A stretch of DNA of 64,000 nucleotides from Ottelia alismoides (GCA_037367405.1 JAZKJV010003122.1:1-64000), one strand, 5' to 3'; shown: positions 45,651-57,457, counted from the stretch's first letter. The notes: generated by a model not told the origin, from the sequence alone. Program-made: numbers and translations.

Positions 45651-47044
45651 TGGTATCAGAGCAGGTCGATTCTCGAGGATTTTATGTCTTTTATTTATGT
45701 TCGAGATTCGATTAAAGAAGCATTCTTCATTGTTCTCGAAGAGTATTCATCTATTGTTCGATATTTGTGATTTGTTCCAGGGTTTCACAAAACCCTAATT
45801 CCATGAAGATTCTGGTCTTTTTCGAGATCTGGGAAGTTCATAAAAATGGGGGTTTTAACTCTGAAACCCTAGATCTGATTCCAGGAGGCGAGCCCTCTTC
45901 CCATCGCGTAGGTCGCGCTGATCTCCTCTCTTCATCTTCAGGGGTCGATATCAGCAGCATCTGCCACGTACCCTCGCTGCAAGCTCCAAGCAGCACTCTC
46001 TTGTTCCAAGTGGCCATGTTCCAAACAAAGCTCAATACGCTCAGGTGGCGCGCGAGAACAGGCGGCATCTCTCTCCACCAAGCCCTACAGTTTCTCCTCC
46101 CTTGCGAGGTCAGGGCAATGCGCGAAGCTCCAAGTAGAGCGCGCAGGCCCTGACCCTCTAAGCCTCTCCCTACCCACGCAATTCCTAGTTACATCCGTGC
46201 TCCTTGCACAAAGCGGCGGGCCATACAGGCCTTCGTACTCCTATCACATGTGGCGGCGAGGCATGTTGCTCCTCTCCAGAGCGCGCTGGCGACGGCACGG
46301 AGAATAGCCTCCAGGCGCTGCAGCACCCTCCAGGCCGCGTCATGCCTTTGATCAAACACCAGCGACGGCAGCTGCCACCCCCCACCCACACCAGCGATTG
46401 CTCTCCCGTTGGTGGAGCTCCAAGCGAAGCCTTCACCATCCTCTCTAGGAGGCGGCGACTCCTCCAGACCTCACACCCCCGGCGTAAGGCCCCGAAGCCC
46501 TAGAGGCGGTTGCAAGAAAGAACCCCCCCCTCGGGGGTAGCGCAGGGAAATGATGGGGTTCCCAATCGTGGGAACCCTAGAGCCCATGCATCATTTTTTA
46601 AAAAAATAGAGGTGTTATTTATTAGAGAGTCCCAGGGAAAAAACAAGGGAGCCTGCTGCATTTTAAGAAAAAAAACGAGGGGGAGCGGCTTGTTATTAAA
46701 AAGGTGGGAGTTGTGTTTCTAGGTCCAGAAGTGGGCCGTGTAAAAAATGAGAAGAGGGAGAGAAAGGGAGCCCAATTTGGGCGAGTATCCAAAAAAGGGT
46801 GGGATTGTTCAAAAAAATATAGAGAAAAGGTGTGTAAATTTAAAAAAACATACATAGAAAAATTTCAAAAAAAATAAAGTTGGGTCGGCTTATAAAAAGG
46901 GGGAAATAGTCGAGAGAAAAAAATGAAAGAAAAAGCCAAAAAAATGCAACGGCTTAAAAAATGTTAAAAATGATGAATGTGTTTGGGAATGTCGAAAAAA
47001 ATATTATCGGCTAAGTGATTCATGTGTTCTCCCCATTTTTTTGT

Positions 47045-47092
47045 CTTCTCCCAACTTTGTCGATGTCATTTTCCGACAAGTTTGGGAGAAAG
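47045..47092 (+). other. Conserved long hairpin in NA3
   Basis: The arms are 47045-47062 and 47074-47092, about 17 pairs with one mismatch and one G-T. agggggag follows at 47091-47098. Confidence 0.75.
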
Positions 47093-47655
47093 GGGGAGTG
47101 TATGTAGAGTTAAAGGCCTCATTGCTAGATCCAGATTCAGAGATTCCGGAGGTCATTCAGATTTCCAGACTCTACAGATGTTCAGACTCGACGTCAGTTT
47201 TTGAATCTGCAGTGCAAGACGCACGAGTGTGCGATCTTCAGTTTCGTGGTCCCCATCATTCTTGTTTGTTGTCAGGCCAGAGTTTTCATGTGAGTTATAG
47301 GGACTCTAGAGTAGAGGATCATTCCCTATGCCATGTGGGCAAGGGTTTTCATGTGGTACCGTAGGGACTCCAGAGTAGAATACCATTCTCTGAACCAGAT
47401 GGGAGAGACCCAGTTCTCCTACGAAAAGACTACAGGCACAGTTTCAGACTCGATGGTCAGTATCTAAGTCCTCTGTTTGACTTACACTCCAGCCGGTTCG
47501 TCCTCCTCGCCTACACGACATGAGAAGCAACGTCCTCAACAGCAGTCGACAATTATGCGCGTTGAGTTGATATTGTTTGTAGTGCCATGTATTGTGAGTT
47601 GAGTTTGTTTATATTTGTCCAAGCTGAGCATTGCATGCTCCAGCTTGAGGGAGAG

Positions 47656-47979
47656 TGTTGGAGTATATGATTGTGCGCATGTTGAGTTGTAGATCGGTAA
47701 ATGGATACCTCCAGGATACTTTTACCCAATACATGTGTTTAGTCTCACATCTACCAGTGGTGGGACTTGGAGACTCTGTGGAGGCTATATAAGGAGCCCC
47801 AGACCTCCTGTGTCCATTGAGAAATAGGAATGCATATCCGCTCCTTTGAGGGCTTCTCCCGTGGTTTCATCCCGCTCCTTAGGGAGTATGTTTCCACGTA
47901 AAAAATCTTGTGTTCCAAGTTTATATATATGTTCTTATGCTCTATTTATCATTTCGCTTCCGCTTCCTATTTTCTAACA
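47656..47979 (+). repeat. NA3 3' LTR (324 bp)
   Basis: It starts TGTTGGAGTAT and ends TCTAACA. It pairs with 45327-45650. Confidence 0.92.
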
Positions 47980-48708
47980 TTTCATATAGCCAGAAGTCAA
48001 ATTTCCTATGTTAGCATACAGTTTGTTCTTAGTATTTCAATTATCTTCCGGAGATAGTATTCTTGCAAGTACTTATCCTTAGAGTAAATAAGCAAGTCAT
48101 TAATAAAGACTTTTACAGAGTGATCTAGGAACTCCCTGAATACTCTATTCATGAGATCCATGAAAGCTACTGGGGCATTTGTTACTCCAAAAAGCATAAC
48201 TAAAAATTCATAATGTCCATATCTAGTTCGAAAGATTGTCTTGGGGATATCTATATCTTTAATCTTCAACTGATGGAATACACATTGATCCCTGCAACTG
48301 GTCAAAGAGATCATTTATTCTTGGCAAATGATACTTGTTCTTTACTGTTTTCTTGTTTAGTTGTCTATAGTCACTGCACAACCGCATTGGCCCATCTTTT
48401 TTCCTCACAAACAAGACAGGTGCACCCCATGGTGAAGTACTAGGACGAATGAATCATTTATCTAATAGTTATTGTAAATGTACATTTAACTCTCGTAACT
48501 CAGCTGGTGTCATCCTATATAGCGGGATAGAGATAAGCTGAGTATCATGTGTGAGAGATTTCAAATTCAATCTCTCTCTCAAGAGGTAATCCAGGTAGTT
48601 CCTCTGGAAATACATCAGGAAACTCGCACACTATAGATATATCTTCTATCATTCTATCTGACTCTGATGTAGTGGTTACATAGGCTAAATAACCTCGGCA
48701 CCCTTGCT
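47980..48708 (-). pseudogene. Gypsy-2 reverse transcriptase, N-terminal part
   Basis: Frame 48314-48006 includes [17 protein letters not shown] and [15 protein letters not shown], and the catalytic motif reads FINDLLIYS instead of the usual pair of Asp residues, a D-to-N change. Upstream stops lie in 48320-48700. NA3 cuts the domain at 47979; it resumes at 45326. Confidence 0.83.
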
Positions 48709-49130
48709 CTAAAACCGTTGTGCCTTCAAAGTAGAGATGTATTCGACACTATCATTGGATGTCTTTCCAATGAACTGGAACTCTATCGAGTTAGGAAGGT
48801 GAAAACTTACTATCTTCTGAAAACAGTCAAGGCATGCATGATACCTTTCTAGCCAGTCCATCCTCATAATGAGATCAAAGTCATCCATTTCAATTAGTAG
48901 TAGTGAAACAGGTAATTGATGTCCTGTTATCAGTACTACATAATTATCCAAGATTTCTCGGATTATAAATACTTGTGCTCCTGATCCCTTGATCAGACAG
49001 GACTGTTGTACTTCTATTGGTATCTTACCCAAAGTGGGTAGTAACTGTCAAGCAATAACTGAATGTGAAGCACTAGATTTAAAAAAAACATGTATTGAAA
49101 AACCATGAATAGTAACGCTATCTCGTACGA
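48709..49130 (-). pseudogene. Gypsy-2 protease region
   Basis: The protease active site region is recognisable near 49060-49090 but reads FFKSSAS where the family has an Asp, so the catalytic residue is lost. Frame 49032-48709 continues the domain (LIMRMDWLERYHACLDC, normally LGMDWL), then leads into the RT with stops. Confidence 0.8.
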
Positions 49131-50391
49131 TCATGCCTGAATTGTAGGCTTATTTTTCAGTGATTGCATTGAGCTGACCATTAGGCAAATTTGAGCCTGC
49201 AACACTTTGTGGTGATTGTTGTGTAGGAGCAGGTCCTTGTGAGCACTGACCTCTACCTGGTCTTCCTCTGCATGTTGCTCTATTGCTTGGGATGGAAGTA
49301 ATATTGTTAGTTGGGGTTGGTTTAAAATCTCGTACTTCTCAACTTTGGACTGTCTTTCTTGATGTGGCCTTCCTGATGACAGTAATAACACGTACGTGTT
49401 CCTGTCTGAGCTGAAGATCCAACCACAGAGGTACTAGCTCCTGCTGCTGAGTCACTAGGATATGGTGGAGGTCTAGAGAAACCTCCTCTTCCTAATAATT
49501 CCTTATCCATAGTTTGTGGTGAGCTTATACTGGAACCAACTGAATGATAGCGACGATCTCTACGGTTATAACTCATCTTATGTTTGGATGGTCCATCTGT
49601 AAAGTGGAAGCTTCTTCTTTGACGATTTTCATCTCGTTCCATCTCAATACGAAGGCGATATCTATGGCTTCATCTATAGTGGTGGCTCTAAAACCTACAA
49701 GCTTCTCTCTAAGATCTCCCTAAAGCCCGCTAACAAATTTGGTAAGACATTTTTAAGGTGAAGCTTCTAGAGCTGGAGAATAATGTAGTAGCTCCGTAAA
49801 GTGAATGTGATAATCCCGTACATTCTTGAAACCTTGGATCAGAGAAGCCAACTCCCTCCTCTTCAATTCTTCCCAATGGGAGGGAACGGAAGTGAGCTCG
49901 GAACCTCTCTTCAAAGACATCTCATGAAACGGTATCTACTAATTTATTAGAAATGGCTCTCCACCATCGTCTTGCATAGTCTGCTAGGAAGTAATCAGCG
50001 AAGTACACCCAAGTATCTATGGGTGGATATATTATCCTCATCATCCTACTAACGTCATCAAGCCATAATTGAGCCTTGGCAAGTATCTCTATGTCGTTAA
50101 ATCGAGGAATCTTTCCCGATCTGTAATTGTCAAGTAATTTTGATATCTAAGAACGCCCTTCTCCATTGCTCTTTCAGCTGGAGTAGGAGCAGACTCGGTA
50201 GAAGGATGGTAACTAGATTCTTCCTCAGAAAGATGGACAAAACCTTCAATCATAGCATCCACAGGTTTGGATGCCTCAGGTCTCTCAACTTGTGCATTGA
50301 TCCTCTCCTCTAATGCATGTTGCTATTGCCCCATCTCTTGGATCATTGTCATCATAGCTGCTAATTGCCTAGGCATGTCTTGGTATGTCAT
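49131..50391 (-). pseudogene. Gypsy-2 gag, degraded
   Basis: A likely start codon is the minus-strand ATG at 50391-50389. Stops appear within about 25 codons. The gag capsid region (about 50150-49650) is scattered over frames, with an RWWRAISN-like motif near 49950. Frame 49642-49322 holds the zinc knuckle CYYCHQEGHIKKDS, in which the last Cys is replaced by Ser. The product would be the capsid protein. Confidence 0.78.
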
Positions 50392-50589
50392 GATCCTGAA
50401 ATGAATCAAGACCAAAGGTTAGTCCCTATATGTTTTAGCATGACGTAGATAAGGGACAATGACCTATGAATGGTATCGCAGTCGCTTATTAAGATAAAAG
50501 GATCTAAAGACAACCATAGTTTCTGAATACCGCACATGGTTGTCAATTACTGAATAAATTACTGAAGTAACCGGGCTTTGATACCAAAT

Positions 50590-53217
50590 TGTCATGACCC
50601 CAATTCTGGACCATCGGATCCTCTTATATCCAGATCTGATTACTCATCAATAATTTATTCATCAATCACAACTAACATTCAGAAACAAACTGCAATTAAA
50701 AATACTCAGAAAGAAGTAATTAAAATATTTCCATTCACAAAATAAAGTTTGCATGATACATTGTCCTACAATAACCATTTACATGTACATCAGCTGGAAA
50801 AGAAATACACAAAATGATTACCAACAACCTTATGGACTAAAGCTACTGTGGCTAGCTGGATGGCTATTATGTTAGCTGGCAGGATTAGTAAAATCCTTGC
50901 GATGACTCACCGACAACTGTTGGATTTTCATAAATCATAACGAATGCTAAGTAACGAAGAAGAGAAAAGCAAATAAATGGTGTAATTTTTTAAAACTTGT
51001 TATCACAAAAAGTTTCATTCCTAATATTAGTTTAAGTCATATTCCTTCTATTCTACATTAGGGATTAGTCCAAGGGAACCCCACCATTCATGGACTCCGA
51101 AGCTGTGGACACTTCGAGATTGAAGATTGCGTTGATCTGGTGAGCTTATGTCGCCGCACATCGCCTCAACCAATCCTCCAATACTATCCATGATAATTTT
51201 CCTTTTCTTTTATTACCGGGGGTTTCAAACCCTCAGTCTGGCAAATAAAAGAGCACATCGTCCTCGAGGACCCGGTTACTTAAAATCTCAGGCTAACCTT
51301 TGATCATGTATACTAGTGGCTTTAAATATATGTTATCGTGACCCCGTCGCTATCAAACCACATGTGCCTCAACATGGCACGACCACATCTTCAGTTAGTC
51401 AATCCGCCTAATGGCAGCCGAGTACCACACGTTGCAAATAATTTATTTCGCACGCTTAACATATCCAGGCAACCGTGTAACACCTAAGTTTGCCCTGCCA
51501 ATACGGATGTTCTTCTGACAAACCTACAAGTTGCATGCCCAACCTGTAGTATCTATTCCAAGTCAATCTTAACGTAATATACGATCCTTTTCAGGATTCA
51601 TTTCAATATAATTCAATTCCCAAGATGTAGTTCTTCCATTAAAGCTTCGATTTTCATATTCATCAACACTGAGTATAAACTTACATATATATTAATTCAT
51701 ATGTATATATACGCATATTTATGTATATTTTAACTCCCAAATCCTAACTTTACAAGCCACTACATCTATTTGATGCTCAGACATATATTAGTGGGAATTA
51801 CAAAGCAACTTTCCATATTTTCTTAAAAAATAGCCAATTAGGGTTCTTCGAAGCGAATAACATAAAATCAGGAATTTCAATGATATCGTATGAAAACTCA
51901 ACAGCAAAAGGAATGATTTCGTTACCTAATCGAGCTCTCTATCCCGTATGTTGTGCTTTATCATGATTCATTTTCAGAAAGGATGATTTACAGCTCCTGA
52001 AACGATCTAATTTCATATTTGTATCAAGAATACAAAGAACATGTTAAGAACGCGAAGAAAGAACAAAGAACACGAAGAACACACGAAGAACACGAAGAAT
52101 GCGAAAGACATGTTTTCTCTCAGAACTTCAGCAAAGATTCTCCTTATACGGGGTGATATTTCTAGGAAAATTTTGACTTATATCAGGGCATTTTTCAAAA
52201 GAAAAAACGGAAAGAGTTTCCTCATATAAAATCATTGAGAGGAAACAACAGCGAAATCGAAAGAATATAATCAAATTGCAAGCGACAGAGAATCGGTAGA
52301 TACCATGCATCTTAAATGAGTGAAGGTGTGATGAAATCACAGGGTTCACTGACGTGCATAGCCGCCCGCACCTAATTAGAGTGTTAAACAGATTTCTCCC
52401 TCAAAACAAGTATAAAAGCAAAATAGAAAGAATATAATAAAACCATAAGCAATAGAAAATCGGTAGACACCACACGTCTCAGGTGAGTAAAGGTGTTATG
52501 AATCACAAGGTTCACTGGCGTGCATAATCGCATGCACCTAAGTAGGGTGTTACATAGATTTCTCCTCAAACCACAACAGAAAACGAATCGGAAAGGAAGA
52601 TTAATCGAAAACTAAGTTGGAAAAAAAAGATGAATCGAAAACCTAGCTTAAGTTAGAGCTTACTCTCGACCCTAGCCCTTGGGGTAGTGGTGGTAGTGGA
52701 AATCATAGAGAATGAATGAGTAGGGGGACTATTTATAGGCTTCAAAAAACCGCTAGCTATGATTAGTAAATCATGGTTTAACTAACCCTTAACCATGGTT
52801 AGCGGTCCATGATTTTGGCCAAAGCTTATCCGAAACTTAGGGCTTAAGTTAGAACTATCTAGAAGATTCTAGATTTGTTAATGATGCTTAATCAGCGCTA
52901 ATCGTGATTAGCTTTTACTAATCACGCTTTAACCTCTGCGGCTTATACTTAATTTTTGCTAACTATTGATTAGTATTCGCTAATGATCATTAACGATCTT
53001 CAATCCATCATTCATTTCCTTAATCGTATTTAATTAGTCTTAATGACGACCATTAAGGGTTAATGATATCTTAAGTTTCATTACTTATCTTTCTTCCAAA
53101 AATTATAACAATTCCAAACGAAGTGTGATTCATACGAAACAAATTCATTTGGTTTCCTCTTGACGCGCCGGATCTTATGATATAGGATCCGAGAGAGGCC
53201 AAGTTCAAGGCTTTACA
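50590..53217 (-). repeat. Gypsy-2 5' LTR (2628 bp)
   Basis: It pairs with 40305-43071. It lacks about 100 bp present there at roughly 42437-42540 (a CT-rich segment). Repeated 'tcactgacgtgcatagccg' blocks at 52340 and 52513 are internal duplications shared by both LTRs. There is no gene. Confidence 0.9.
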
Positions 53218-53222
53218 CTTTG

Positions 53223-54250
53223 TCTCCACAAAGATGATGGGAAGCACCCGAGTCTGCAATCCACTCTGTCATATCTGCACCATTACTACCAGTGAAAGCA
53301 TACGCGATACTTGAAGAGCTCGAAGAGGCTCTTGCTGCGATTGTAGTATCTGTAGTGGTGGTTCCTGCAACAGGAGTCATAATCTCTCGAATATGAGAGA
53401 TGATGTCATACGGGTGAGGATCGGCTTGGGAAGCAAGTGTATCTGAAGGCTCAATCGGTTCTCCTACGCAATCAGAAACGGGATATCCATGCTTATGGTA
53501 GCATGTATCCTCTGCATGTCCCGGTCGATGGTAAAAGGTGTAAGGGCCACGCAGACATACACCACCTCTACCACAAGGGGTGCGTCCTCTAGACTAGGTC
53601 GTCCCTCCTCGTTCACGAGAAACGGCCATAGCTGACAAGGGTAGAGGAGTAGCCGTAGGAGGCATGATAATCCAGCTGAGACAGCTATAGGCCTCCTCCA
53701 TGGGAGGTAAGGTAGCTCCAGTGAGAAGCTGAGTATGCGCTGCATCATACTTTGTATCAAGGTCGGCCATGAAAACTCGAACCATCGTGGAGTTCTTATA
53801 TGCCTTCTCTAGCTCAAGAGATGTCGTAATAAGCATATAGCTATGAAGCTTCTCGAACATGTCACGGAGTGAACTGTAGTACACGTGCAGAGGACGAACA
53901 TTCTGCTTGGCCTTGTAGATGTCAAACTGTAGTTGAAGAATCTTGCCCTCATTCTTCGCTTGAGCATAAGTGGAAGCCAAAGTGTCCCGCATCGCCTTTG
54001 TGTTGGGCTAGTTCAGAATATCATTGGCTATCTTTGTGGTGAGGGTCCCACATAGCCAAACACGTGCATACGTGTCATCTTGTTTCCAAGAAGTATTTAC
54101 CCTAGTCTTATCTGTTGGCTCTGGATATGTCAGGACGTGCGCCTTGTTGTTGCATTGCATGAGGGTGAGAAACTACATGGACCACAACTCATAGCTGGTC
54201 CCATCCATCTTAGCGGTGGATGATAGGCCCTTGAAGGCTCCGGATGAAAA
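53223..54250 (-). pseudogene. Copia-1 gag and start of protease
   Basis: Read leftward from 54250 the minus strand encodes the copia gag. The open part 53992-53594 contains STYAQAKNEGKILQLQ, the SSLRDMFEKLH segment and PMEEAYSCLS. A zinc knuckle relic (C-x2-C, then HAEDTCYHKHGYP-like) lies near 53490-53560. The protease active site DSGASHHLC is intact at about 53227-53253. Gypsy-2 is inserted 10-11 bases after that motif, at 53217. Stops and frame changes upstream of 53992 break gag. Gag forms the particle and the protease matures it. Confidence 0.85.
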
Positions 54251-54738
54251 AATGTCAAACTTGTTCTCTGAATGATGGTAAAACGATCGAACAACGGAGC
54301 TCAATTGAGGAGTACACCGATATAAACAAGTCTACACAATCATACGGAGGATTGGTTATATGTTTAGACTCATACAGCCATCTCCATCAATCTTCACTGC
54401 TCGCTAGGGCCGGAAAATGTGATTTATAGGTCTGAAATCACGTTTTCCAGTCAAAATCAGATTGGTTCAGACTTCAGAACAACTTGCAGAGGTGCACGGA
54501 GGTGCATGGGAGGGCTGACGAGGTGACGGCCGAGGAGGCATGGACGACTGAGACGGAAGATTAGGAAGGCCGAGGCGACAGCCGGAGAGGCTTGGACAGC
54601 CTAGGAGGCCGAGGCGGCATCCTAGGCAGCTGCCGGAGGGAAAGGTGGTGGCCTGGGCTGTTGCCGGAGATGCTTGGGCAGCTGGGGCAGTGGTCGGGCT
54701 TTGGGGGGGGCGGCCCGAGCGGTGATGGTCGAGGAGGT
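54251..54738 (-). other. Copia-1 leader, second part
   Basis: Untranslated leader between the NA4 insertion and gag. It is GC-rich near 54490-54738, with repeated 'gaggc.g' units on the plus strand, like the leaders of Copia-3 (12400-12845) and Copia-4 (62200-62600). Bases 54734-54738 (GAGGT) are the left copy of the NA4 target duplication. Confidence 0.7.
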
Positions 54739-55055
54739 TGTTAGAAAATCAGAAGCGGAAGCGTAAACATGGAAAATACAAATAACAATAAGAAAAGAAC
54801 AGCGGGATTTTACGTGGAACTCTACTCCGTGAGGAGCGGGATGAAACCACGGGAGAAGCCCTCAAAGGGGTGTGTTTCTCTATTGCTTTTTCTCAATGAA
54901 TACAGGAGGTCTGGGTTCCTTATATTGCCTCTCCAGAGCCTCCAAGTCCCACCACTGGACGATGTGGGACTAAACACCGGATGGGGTAAATGGATCTCCT
55001 CCAGCATCCATTTACCCTGCTACAACTCATGATGCATATAACTAATGCTCCAACA
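54739..55055 (-). repeat. NA4 3' LTR (317 bp)
   Basis: It pairs with 57071-57387. The polypurine tract (complement of ctccccctcaagc) follows at 55056-55068. Confidence 0.93.
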
Positions 55056-55657
55056 CTCCCCCTCAAGCTGGAGCATGCAGTGCTTTGCTTGGACAAACAT
55101 AAAGAAACTCAACTCAATGCTACAGGACACTACGGACAATATCAACCCAACGCACACATTGCTGCAGTCGAGGACGTTGCTTCTAATGCCGTGCAGGTGA
55201 GGAGGACGAACGGGCCGGAGTGTGAGCCAACTGAAGACTCAGAATTTGACCATCGAGTCTGAAACTGCACCTGAAGTCTCCTCGTCGGAGAACTGGGTCT
55301 CTCCCATCTGGCTCAGAGAATGGTAAACTGCTCTGGTGTACCTATGATACCACATGAAAACCCTTGCCCTCAAGGGAATGGTCCTCTGCTCTGGAGTCCC
55401 TATGGCTCACATGAAAACTCTGGCCTGACAATAAGAAGAATGATGGGGACCGCGAAACAAATGATGGCAACTTATGCTCATCTGAAAATGACCGCAATCA
55501 TATGCGTGTCTGAAACTAGAGACTCGGAGATGTCTGATGTCGAGTCTGAAACTGGATCTGAACCGTAGAGTCTGGAATCTGAATGGCTTGTAATTTGAAG
55601 TCTGGAGAATCTAGAAAAACTGACAAACTGGCATGTGACTCTACACATATACTCCCC

Positions 55658-55709
55658 CTTTCTCCCATACTTTGTCGGAAAACATTAACATCGACAAAGT
55701 TGGGAGAAG
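55658..55709 (-). other. Conserved long hairpin in NA4
   Basis: The arms are 55658-55677 and 55692-55709, 17 pairs with a single bulged base. In element orientation it is followed by aaagggggag. Confidence 0.75.
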
Positions 55710-57070
55710 ACAACATAATGATGGGTAAAGAAAACATCAAATAGCTGACTTCATCATTTTTTTGACTTTTCAAACATCATCATTTTTTAATTGAATTTTT
55801 TTATGAGCCGTTTCATTTTTTTCTCGGCTTTTGCATCTTTTTTTTCAAAATTTGCATACGAATTTTTCATTTTTTTGTACGCGCCTCTTTTCATTTCATT
55901 TTTTTCGTAACTTGCGCCCCTCCTTTTTTTAAAATATACAGCCTATTGGGCTTTACATAACTGCATTTTTTTCGGGCTTTCAAGCAAATAGCCCCCTCCC
56001 CATTTTTTTTACCACGGTCCTCGTCTGGGCTCACCCACAAATAACCTTCTCCCTTTTTTTTAAATAAACTAGGGTTCCCAATCTTGGGACCCGTCGTTCT
56101 CAATGTCGCCGCCCGTGATGGGGGGGGTCATGTCTGCGCGCTTGGATGATGGAGTGCGGCACCGCCTGGGAGGCCTGATTGCTCGTGGGAAGGAGGGTCG
56201 CCGCCTGGAGGTCGCCACGCCCCGCAGAGGCCTTCTGAACGTGCCACGCGTCGCCAGCGCGAGGAGGATGCGCCGTCGGGGCTTTCGCGCGCCAGCGCGA
56301 GTGTGCGCCTTGTGGCCCTGCGCCGCCTGCTGGGAAGGAGAGCAGCACCGAGGAGATGAAAGCGCCGTCTGGAGTCGAGATATACGGCGTCGGGGATCTG
56401 CTGCGGGATGTATACAGCGACTGGAGAAGTCCAAGGCTTCGCCTGAGCCGCCGATGGTGCTCGATGAGCGCTGCCTGCGCAGCTTCTGTGGATTGGGGGC
56501 GCTGCCACGCAGGGGCTTGGGCCTGGGAGCCTGGAACAACATGGAGATGGAACAACCATCGTATGGGCTGCGCCTAGGAAGGGTACACCTCCTACAATCT
56601 GGAGGATGGTGATGTTCACAGGGGTGGGGGATCGCCTCTTGCGCCTGCGATCTGGAACAACCAGGAAGCTGTCGGAGGGGAGACTACGAGGGGCGGCGCT
56701 GCCGTAGGGTGAGGCGATGGGATTGGAGCATGCGGAATGCCAAGGCCTCCGTCTGGAGGCTCTGTGCGCGAAGAGCGGCGCTGGGATGCATGCTACCGTC
56801 AATGGAGTTTCAGAACAATCTAGGGTTCAGAAACCGTAGAACATGTACAATCTTCAAAAAATGAATGGGATCTTCAGCCATAATCTTTCAAAAAACGGAT
56901 CTCCGAACATGTGCCGACGAATCATGCCCTAGCGTTGATAAAAAACAAAACTCCATGAATTAGGGTTTCAATAGAAACCCTAGATCTTACAGGAACTCAA
57001 AAAAACAATCGAATCTCGAACAAGAATAATAAAACATGATTCCTCGAGAATCGAACCCGCTCTGATACAA

Positions 57071-57387
57071 TGTTAGAAAATCGGAAGCGGAAGCGTAAAC
57101 ATGGAAAAGATAAAGAACAATAAGAAAAGAATAGCGGGATTTTACGTGGAACCCTACTCCGTGAGGAGGGGGATGAAACCATGGGAGATTCCCTCAAAGG
57201 GGCGTGTTTCTTATTGCTTTTTCTCAATGAATACAGGAGGTCTGGGACTCCTTATATAGCCTCTCCAGAGCCTCCAAGTCCCACCACTGGACGATGTGGG
57301 ACTAAACACTGGATGGGGTAAATGAATCTCCTCCGGCATTCATTTACCCTGCTACAACTCATGACGCATATAACTAATGCTCCAACA
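57071..57387 (-). repeat. NA4 5' LTR (317 bp)
   Basis: It pairs with 54739-55055. The inverted repeat gtcccac...gtgggac and the TATATAAGG box are kept. Confidence 0.93.
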
Positions 57388-57392
57388 GAGGT

Positions 57393-57457
57393 GGTGGCAG
57401 GTAGGGTTAGGGTTTGGTATACGGGAACTCCGGTCTAGGACCGTCGCTCCGATACAA
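57393..57457 (-). other. Copia-1 leader, first part
   Basis: Untranslated leader between the 5' LTR and the NA4 insertion. It continues at 54251-54738 and has no reading frame of note. Confidence 0.7.

Larger units (their letters stand above)
45327..47979 (+). mobile_element. NA3, non-autonomous LTR retrotransposon (2653 bp) inside Gypsy-2
   Basis: LTRs are at 45327-45650 and 47656-47979, both 324 bp. The flanks cttca and tttca (4 of 5) are a near-intact target duplication. The primer site TGGTATCAGAGCAGG is at 45651 and the purine tract gcttgagggagag precedes 47656. The interior has a leader stem-loop 45779-45796, a GC-rich module about 45880-46577, a palindrome 46556-46577, A-tracts 46598-47010, the long hairpin 47045-47092, and duplicated 'gttttcatgtg' units near 47285 and 47345. 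No pol is present. Confidence 0.92.
40305..53217 (-). mobile_element. Gypsy-2, Ty3/gypsy chromovirus with 2.6-2.8-kb LTRs, old and degraded
   Basis: LTRs are at 50590-53217 (5') and 40305-43071 (3'). On the minus strand they start TGTAAA and end TGACA. The primer site TGGTATCAAAGC is read on the minus strand just left of 50587. Gag, protease, RT, RNase H, integrase and a chromodomain-like end follow in order. NA3 splits the RT. Flanks ctttg (53218-53222) and ttctg (40300-40304) match at only three of five, so the duplication has decayed. It lies inside the Copia-1 protease region. The LTRs differ far more than those of Gypsy-1. Confidence 0.9.
54739..57387 (-). mobile_element. NA4, non-autonomous LTR retrotransposon (2649 bp)
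   Basis: LTRs are at 57071-57387 (5') and 54739-55055 (3'), 317 bp each, with a perfect target duplication GAGGT (54734-54738 and 57388-57392). The primer site on the minus strand left of 57071 is slightly degraded (TTGTATCAGAGCGGG). The interior in element orientation has a leader stem-loop 56962-56981, a GC-rich module about 56810-56090 with a 224-codon open frame (56802-56128), a palindrome 56072-56092, A-tracts 56066-55750, and the long hairpin 55658-55709. It sits in the Copia-1 leader. Confidence 0.93.
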
